Shown here: piece after piece, positions 57,230 to 64,000 of the stretch
Numbering within the stretch: position 1 is the first letter of the stretch
Layout: each line of letters opens with the position of its first letter
Origin: Morinoia aosen
Lineage: Eukaryota; Arthropoda; Malacostraca; Amphipoda; Talitridae
Assembly (NCBI GenBank): GCA_030386875.1
Contig: CM059562.1
Location: 45,157,757 to 45,221,756, forward strand
DNA length: 64,000 nt
Direction: 5' to 3'
Position numbers and translations under genes: made by a program
Notes under the pieces: model-generated
Seen by the model: only the letters and a program-made list of their open reading frames with translations
What the model was told of the DNA's origin: nothing
The model's database searches: none

Positions 57230-58783
57230 AGTTGATAAGCATTCTATTTATATACAAATGGATGATCACACAACAAATTTATAGTTTTTTACGTGAATGC
57301 TGTACGATAATAAAGAGATGATTAGTTAGGTAATGTTACAAGTTGAGAGTGAACAGAAAAAAAGACAGTTATCTCCAATTAAAATGCTAGTTGTCAGCTA
57401 AGTACACACATATGTGCATATATACATGTAAATATATACACACATACATGCATACACATACATACGCACATACATACACCTATCAGGCACACATACACAA
57501 ATACATATCTATGCATCGAGGCAATCACAATACAAATGAGTTCTACAAAAATGCTGTGCGATGTACTGAAATATAGGATAATGAGCAATGGAGGTTCGTT
57601 ACAATTTTTTCAGTATGTGTTGCTGCCCACAATTCCTAATGAACTATTGTGATGATGTTTAATTAAATGTTGTAACGAAAAGATCATTGGTTGATAAGCG
57701 TCTTATTTATCATATGTGGGTGATCACGCAACAAATATATATAAATATTTTTTATATAAATGCTTTACAATAAAGAAGTGAAATGTTGCATTACGTAGCG
57801 AAACATACACCCATATACGCACACATAGCGTGAACACGTACACATATACACAAGTAGGCATGTGCGCAAATATCAGCGTAAACTTGTTAGTATGAACTAG
57901 CATTCCAATCGAGGGACTCGGAGAAAATATCTTTTATTACAGCATGAATTTTATGAAATTTCCCTACTAAAAATAGTGGCACAAAACAGTCTACCTGAGT
58001 CAGAAACATGAAAACGATTGTTCTTCAACGGTTCCCAAAAACAGAATATTTCCAGAAATACGTGAGGCTTAGGTGCGGTTATTATAACATACTCTAGAGC
58101 GTGATAAATGATATGATAATTTGCACCACACTAGCCTAACAAGAACATTTTTGGACGTGAATAAGAAAGAAAACATGAATGTCCTATAAGGGTTTAAAAT
58201 TAGAAAAAAATCACATTATCTTAGAAATACGGTGCAGAATGTTTGCAATTGATAAACACACATAGGTATCATGACGGTCTAGTTTGATGCTTGCACAAGA
58301 ACGGAGAGGAAAGACGTAAAATGTATCCTGTGGCTGGTTTATTTAGGTTGAATAGAGCTTGTTAATTCATGAAAGCAATAAGGATACTGAACTTTGTCGG
58401 TTGAAAACATGACATTTTACATGTACAAGACACATAAGCTTTCGATTGCTTTACAATAATAAAATGAAATGACGTGTTGGGTAGTGTTAGAAGTAGAGAG
58501 CGAAAAAAAGGCGGTGTTTATAGTTTATATGCTAGTTGATAGTCCAGTGCACACCCATATGCGCACATATACCCATATACGTACACACATATGCAAGTAT
58601 AAGCATGTTTGCAAATCCCAGCGTACAGGCGATCAAATCATGATACCTACGCATACTTCAAAACTGTTGTGTAATGTCTTGAATTATAAAACAATGAGCA
58701 AGGGAGATTGTTCAGCAATGGAGATACCGAGCAAATGAGATTGGTCAATACTTATTCAGTATGTTCTGTACCAAGAATTATTG
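57230..58783. repeat. Degenerate tandem of 0.46-0.69-kb units with (CACATA)n
   Basis: Repeated blocks: TTGATAAGC…GATCACRCAACAAAT (57,232; 57,690), TTTACAATAA…GTGAAATG/ATGAAATGACG (about 57,300; 57,762; 58,447), and a CACACATATGYGCA-type microsatellite after each (57,400; 57,800; 58,545). The last copy runs up to the LINE at 58,784. No gene. Confidence 0.6.
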
Positions 58784-61090
58784 TTAAGACGCAAGCTGAC
58801 GAGCTATATTGGCTTTACATTCTCTCAGTCTTTGAGGGATTTTAATACTCAGGGGAAATTTGTTCCACAGTAAGACGCCTGATATTGACAGAGCCTTCTG
58901 CTCTATGTGAGATGAACGATAGTTGACTAAGACATTATTGTTTCCGTTCGGCTTTCGGTTTGTTACAGCGGGGGGATGGAAACGCACTATCTCAGCATTG
59001 CTCTGAGGAAGATATAACGAGGAGAATACGCATTGAGCCCTGTGCATGAGGAGCCTTTCTTTAATAGGAATCCAGCCGAGTTTATTAAGGAGAGGCGTTA
59101 CGTGATCACTTCTTTTGAAATTACTGTTGCATACCACCTTGGCTGCGAAGTTCATGCACTTTTGTAAATCTCTTTGAAGGTTTTGAGGTAAGTCTCCCCA
59201 TACTAGGCTGCAGTAGTCAATGCGCGGTGACACCAGGGATTGAATGGCTAATTAATCCCTGGTTTGGCTCGGTCGCGGTGGCACAGGTCGCGGTACAGGT
59301 CCACTCGGTCGCGGTGGCACAGCGGTTAAGGGATCGGACTTGTATGTTGGAGTTGCGGGTTCGTATGCCGGCGCTGGCGCTGCGATTTTCCCCGTTGGGT
59401 ATAAGGGAAAGCTCAAGCACAATACCCCACTCGACCCAGGTTTCGGAAATGGGTACCGGCTTTACGGGGGAACCGTCATGGTGTCCTATATATAGTGTTA
59501 GTTATGACATTTGAAAAACCAATGCTTAAGATCATTTAATTGTATCAGGCTTGATTGGAAATCAAGCATCCCAAAGATGTCGATGTTTGCTTTGTTTGTT
59601 TAATAATCTGGATTTTTCGTCTAGCATACTCTTTATACGATGAAAAAACTTTGAAGTTCCGTAAATTTCGTTGCAAGTATTCTAAACGTGAGATTTAAAG
59701 GACATGTTTCTATCGAACCAGATACCTAGATTTTTATTTTTTCTGATTCATTAATTATATCAGTTCCTACTGAAAGAGTAAGACCTGAAATTTTTTTAAT
59801 AACATCATTGGATCCGAAAATAACGCATTGTGTTTTCACTAGCATTTAATTTGAGACTGTTTCGGTCGTACCATGATTTCAGGCTAGTCAGTATAGTTTC
59901 GGCTTTAATTCTCGTCTATGGTATATCCGATATAGAACTTGTTATTGCAATTTAAACATCATCTGCATACATTGAGACCCGTGTGTTAGAAGGCATTGGA
60001 AGGAAATCATTAATGAAAATAGAAAACAGCAGCTGACCAAGAATGGATCTTTGGGGAACACCAAAATTGTTTTGAATGAATGGGGACAATTTGTTTTCTA
60101 TGCGGACTGCTTGAGATCGTGTTTTTTCTATAGGCGTATTGGATTCGGTGGAGTAGATTTGACTCGTCCAGGTGAAATGACAGTTGATTTGTCACCACTA
60201 TCTCCAATATTTTGGACATGACTGGTAAAAGACTGATAGGCCTGTAATTTGATACTGTATTTACGTCACCACCTTTATACAACGGTCTAATAATCGAGTG
60301 TTTTCATTGGTTTGGAAACGTGTTGGTTACCATTGATGTATTAATTATCAGACGAATCCATGGTGCAGTGACTGGGAAACTGTCTTTGATGTATTGAAGA
60401 CTGATACCATCATGTCCAACTGCCTTTGTGTTTTTTAGTGGGTATAAGATATTTCTTAACTCCGGTAAATCGACAGGACGTGGTCTCCACCTGACATCAG
60501 CCCTTGAGGGTGCAGTGGGGCATAAATTTTCAACTGACGTTTCATTTGCATTGGTACACACCTCATTGAAAACTTGAGCCCCTACTTTTGAAAAGAATGT
60601 GTTGAAATCCGTGGCTGTTGCCAAGGGATTTTTAAAATTACTTATACTGTCTAAATTTTTATATGGGGCTACCTCACTAATGATTTCCCAAGTTCGTTTC
60701 GAGTTATTTTTACTCGTTAATAGTTTCTGGTGGAAATGAGTTTGTTTCGCTTCGATGATTTTATTTCGAAGAATTTTCCGTGTTCTTTATATCTCTTGTA
60801 TAAGGTACTGTTTGATCTATTGTTTTTGCACTCTCGCAAGTTAGTTTTCTTTTTTCTGCTCATCTCTTAAATTTCGTCAGTAATCCTAACAGTGCGTTTT
60901 GGCTTGTTTTTTTTTTTGTGACGTAAGGTCGAGAGCTGCTGTGAAGTTCTCGTTGAAGATGGACACTCGAATTTCAACATCGTCAGATTTTATCATATTC
61001 TGGAATTCGATGGACCTATTGAGTAGTTTTTATTGAAATAGTTCCGCTGAATAGTGCTTTTTCGAGCGATAAGTCATTAAGCGGTGAAGA
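58784..61090 (-). pseudogene. CR1-type LINE ORF2 (RT and C-terminal tail)
   Basis: 5'-3' on the minus strand: a linker with TWEIISEVAPYKNL (about 60,690), LRNILYPLKNTKAVGHDGIS (60,624-60,304), NYRPISLLPVMSK (60,282-60,010), a damaged stretch with YADD retained near 59,970, then thumb and tail: PRIDYCSLVWGDLPQ, VFSSLYLPQSNAEIV, ISGVLLWNKFP, stop at 58,784. Same family as 39,690-42,470. Many frame breaks, and a SINE sits at 59,263-59,600. Confidence 0.85.
59263..59600 (+). mobile_element. tRNA-derived SINE, complete, inside the LINE
   Basis: Pol III promoter boxes: A box GTGGCACAGCGG at 59,314-59,325 and B box GGTTCGTATGCC at 59,358-59,369. The body and tail match the SINEs at 36,130 and 39,252. 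The A-box segment is partly duplicated upstream (TCGGTCGCGGTGGCACAG at about 59,269 and 59,305). LINE coding resumes on both sides; TAATTAATC and TAATAATC at the borders may be a worn target duplication. Confidence 0.85.
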
Positions 61091-61175
61091 ACTTCATTGA
61101 GACGCTGAGCAGAGACTACTACTTGGAGGCTATAAGCTGCTGCGGGAAATTTTCGAAAGTTCTCGGAGCGACGTA

Positions 61176-61507
61176 ATGTTTTTTTGGTTCCATTTGGCGG
61201 ATGTTTTAGAATGCAAAGTGTACAAGATGAACACTTTGTATTTGGTTGGTACCACGGATGCTGGAAAGACAACCATTTATAAAATGCTCTCTCAAGGTTT
61301 TTTGCGAGCTATGATTGGACAAGCCGGGAACGCGTCTTGTTCATACTTCAAGACATACCCATCAAGTATCTGATTATTGCTGAAGCGAAAATTTTTGTTA
61401 GAAACACGGTGATTGTTTTTAAAATGTGTTGGGAGGGGAAACAAACTTTGCAGTAAATGTGAAAAATAAGAAAAACCAACGAATCACGGTGCTCTTCTTT
61501 TGTTTGT
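61176..61507 (+). pseudogene. Endogenous parvovirus NS1-like: SF3 helicase fragment
   Basis: The first frame carries a Walker A motif G-x4-GKT at 61,248-61,271 after a hydrophobic strand. A frame change near 61,370 leads to an acidic EAK box (61,382-61,390; Walker B position) and an EGK segment. A second shift near 61,455 precedes a Lys/Asn-rich block at the motif B' position and the start of the strand before motif C. The order and spacing are those of parvovirus NS1 helicases, which unwind viral DNA. It stops at 61,507 where a nuclease piece begins in the opposite orientation. Two frameshifts: dead. Confidence 0.75.
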
Positions 61508-61511
61508 CACC

Positions 61512-61745
61512 TTACTTCTTTATCCCTTGCACCAGGGAATTGTAGAACGCATTATGATCGATTCTTTCGTTCCAAGTGAATACATAAGCGTGGCCGTGCG
61601 CTCGATAATTTTGATGCTCCACGTACAAGGGATGAATCGAACTTCTATTAAAGTATTGCAACACCACATCCTTGTTACTATTTGCTATCGTCTGTTGCTC
61701 AGCTATCTTGGTCTCTATTCTTGGAATGATCTGTTGTGGTTCCAT
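61512..61745 (-). pseudogene. Endogenous parvovirus NS1-like: nuclease fragment, inverted
   Basis: 77 codons open on the minus strand, closely similar to 43,350-43,690 but uninterrupted. Has H-G-H at the HUH position. It is back to back with the helicase fragment, which an intact NS1 would carry downstream on the same strand, so the locus is rearranged. Its upper end abuts the GC-rich LINE 5' region. Confidence 0.7.
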
Positions 61746-62480
61746 CTAGCTGTGCGCGCTCACCACCACACAAGCTCAAAAGCGCCACCCCACAGCCTCA
61801 AAGCGCTCTTACTGGCCGACCAACCAGCGCTCAAGTTCGGCGCTGGGGTGCCGGACCGAGCCTCTACAAGACGCGCGCTCCCAGCAGCCAGGCAACATCT
61901 GAATACACCCACGTTCGTTTAGCACCGCACAGACGGCGACAACCCGCCACCGCGAGTCCTCTAGCCAGAGGGCTAGCTCGCTTCAGTGCGGCCGCCACCA
62001 GGCCTATATAAAGAGCTGCGCGCTAAGCGCAGTTCAGGAGAATTGAGTTTCATGAGACCAGTGAAAACCGTCATAGAAGCATCTAATCTTCAGCAACGAC
62101 CTTCTCACTACCAAGATATCACAACAGCAGCCGACTTCCTACCTCGCTTGCCGAGCCATAGCCTCCCGAGCGGGTGCGAGTAGCCTTCTCTTATTTAGCT
62201 CTTACGTATACCGACCGTTGAGCGTCGCCGGAAGGTAGTAGAGTCTGGTGTTCCGAAAGGCCCCAGACCAACTGGGCAAACCCCATTATAGTAGGGGGGG
62301 AGCGGGTACAAGTAGGGCACCAGCCGCCTTCCGGACAAATCCGACGCCTGAGACTATACACCAACACTTAGGACTAACACCATGCTTCCCCACCAAGGAA
62401 GTCGAGGTGCATGGAGAGCTGGCTATAGTCAGGTTTCTTGCGGCATACTACCAACACCCACCCATATAAGACCTAACACT
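61746..62480 (+). promoter_or_regulatory. GC-rich 5' region of a LINE, with TATA-like box
   Basis: Composition changes sharply to GC-rich at 61,746. TATATAAAG at 62,005-62,013 is followed 25-30 bp later by GCGCAGTTCAGGAG, a spacing that would suit a start site. No coding motifs before the ORF1 start at 62,481; the frame open from 62,382 is probably leader. An LTR-like leader is an alternative. Confidence 0.5.
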
Positions 62481-63968
62481 ATGCAACATAACACCAACAC
62501 ACGCACCAACGCCACCCTTGGCAACAACACTCAACCACGAACGACCAAGCAAACTATCACAACCATCCCAGCACAGCCTGCCAAAAAATTCAACACTACC
62601 TACAAAGTCCAACTCCGCAAAATCGACCCCAGCCAAAATACAGACCGACAACAAGTCTTTGAAACTACATTCAAACACTTGGAAGCCCCCCTCATACGAC
62701 TCACCAGCAACTCAAGAGGATTCTACGCAATAACCGATGACATCACTGCCATTGATAAACTGACCTCAGACAAAGCCACCACACACTTTCAGAAAATAAA
62801 TCTGAAACTCATCATCCCCCCCGATCTTCGAGCCAAAAGAACCATCTTCATCAGACAACTGGACAGCAGCATTGGCCAACGCCAACCACAAGAAATACAG
62901 GAAAAAATAACACGAGTGCAACGATGGGCAAAAATCCTCGAAATAAACAAAATCAAAAACTACACTCACGTGATCAAAGTAACCTTCACCGACACTGCCA
63001 TGACACAGCGCGCTCTCCAGAATGGGCTCCTCATGTTCAACACAAAGATCACACCATCGCAAATGGAACTTGAAAAATACACTCACCTTCGGATCTGCTT
63101 CAAATGCTACAAAATTTAGGACCACTCTACACATCAATGCACTGTCAAGACACCAAACTGCTCTGAATGCGCTGCACACGACCACGCCTACCAACAGTGC
63201 AAATCAACGCACAAGAAGTGCCTCAACTGTCTAGGAAACCACAGCACCCTCGCAGCTTCTTGCCCATACAGGAAAGAAGCTATCCGCAAGAAAAACGATG
63301 AACTCCAAAAACGAAAAACAGACCAAATGCAACATACATACATCGAAATCGAAAAAACGGCCATCCAACTAACTGCAAAAACAGAACATACACTCACACT
63401 CACCAGCGAGATGCATATAAAATTGACCGCTATCATCATTGAGGCTCACATCGCAAACCTCACACAAAAAGAAGATTTTGGATCAATCTTATCGAAATCC
63501 CTCAAAGACAATTACTACGTGAACACCAAGTTCCCCGATCGCGACTCCCAAAAAATCTTCAACATGTTCATCGAACCCCACAAACAACCCCAAGCAGACA
63601 CAACGGTGACACCTGCCAAACAAGCAAGCACCGACCCAAACGAAGACGAAATGAACACAAGCTACCACTCAACAGAAGAGAACTCAACCCAGGACGAATA
63701 CAGCGACGACAACTTGAAAGAAAATTGGAGAACTCAGTCCCGCCCGAAAAAGAAAACCAAACAACGGAAGAAAAAGAGACAACCATCCTCGGAAGAATCC
63801 CCTGGACACGACGACACAACCGAGGTTACACTCTTCCGCAGCGACACGCACTCACGGCATATTCCAAGCAAACCCACCAACGATCAGATAGTAGAGGAAC
63901 TAACCGCAAAACCTCCCGGCCTCAAAATCGGTGTCGCACATGCAAACCTGGACAACATCTGGAAATAA
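62481..63968 (+). pseudogene. LINE ORF1 (gag-like, three zinc knuckles), one nonsense codon
   Basis: ATG at 62,481, stop at 63,966-63,968, 495 codons. The N-terminal Thr/Asn/Gln-rich part is followed by a gag RNA-binding segment (about residues 40-200). Then come three knuckles: CFKC (its His/Cys half follows the stop), CSECAAHDHAYQQC and CLNCLGNHSTLAASC. A single in-frame TAG at 63,117-63,119 interrupts the first knuckle; the frame continues intact for 283 codons. A highly charged tail with KKKTKQRKKKR ends it. Typical of I/Jockey-group LINEs. ORF2 would start just past the window end. Confidence 0.82.
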
Positions 63969-64000
63969 ATCTCTGACTTCCACTTCAACCTCGAAGAAGC

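Noticed and set aside
1-64000. tRNA, rRNA or CRISPR arrays
   Set aside because: Only SINE-type pol III boxes were seen; no cloverleaf with intact acceptor stem, no rRNA core words, no spacer-repeat array.

Overview
The window looks like a piece of an AT-rich, repeat-dense animal genome, most likely an arthropod and perhaps a crustacean. The evidence is one spliced host gene (prefoldin subunit 3, VBP1/PFDN3, minus strand), one THAP-domain exon, and a large load of decayed arthropod-type transposable elements, including Penelope-like elements, tRNA-derived SINEs and parvovirus-NS1-like endogenous viral sequence. There is no prokaryotic signature. The crustacean guess is inference only.

Layout. 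1-3.6 kb: end of a Ty3/gypsy pol with nonsense mutations and its 3' flank. 4.3-10.6 kb: two foldback elements whose inverted arms are built of about 21-bp subrepeats, with a palindromic AT-rich element between them. 12.5-13.4 kb: a 24-bp minisatellite and a second gypsy integrase tail. 13.6-15.8 kb: inverted-repeat elements in tandem. 15.8-35.1 kb: a nested stack of minus-strand retrotransposons. The outer layer is an I/Jockey-type LINE (gag 31-35 kb, EN-RT 28.3-31 kb, possibly RNase H at 17-18 kb). Inside it lies a CR1/Jockey-group LINE (ORF1 27.3-28.1, ORF2 18.5-21.4). Inside that lies a 5.2-kb head-to-head palindrome of two Penelope-like elements carrying hammerhead-ribozyme motifs. The gag of the outer LINE is also split by a 2.1-kb inverted-repeat element.

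35.8-42.5 kb: a 26-bp minisatellite, SINEs, a tandem of about 0.7-kb units holding an orphan palindrome with two more hammerhead-like motifs, and a LINE split by an inverted-repeat element. 43.1-44.2 kb: a parvovirus NS1-like pseudogene with a clean 105-bp insertion. 45.7-54.2 kb: several copies of a short (about 355 bp) retroposon with 14-15 bp target duplications, a LINE with RNase H, and four VBP1 exons (49,998-53,582). One of these exons has a 1-nt frameshift. 54.5-55.9 kb: MITEs. 56.2-56.5 kb: THAP exon with an upstream CRE palindrome. 57.2-61.1 kb: a tandem of (CACATA)-rich units, then a CR1-like LINE split by a SINE. 61.2-61.75 kb: NS1 helicase and nuclease fragments in opposite orientations. 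61.75-64 kb: the start of another LINE, with a GC-rich 5' region and a zinc-knuckle ORF1 running off the window.

Apart from VBP1 and possibly the THAP gene, nothing here looks like a functioning host gene. Most TE reading frames are broken. The least damaged are the ORF1 at 62.5-64 kb (one nonsense codon) and the plus-strand Penelope copy. All identifications were made by eye from translated motifs; no database search was run.
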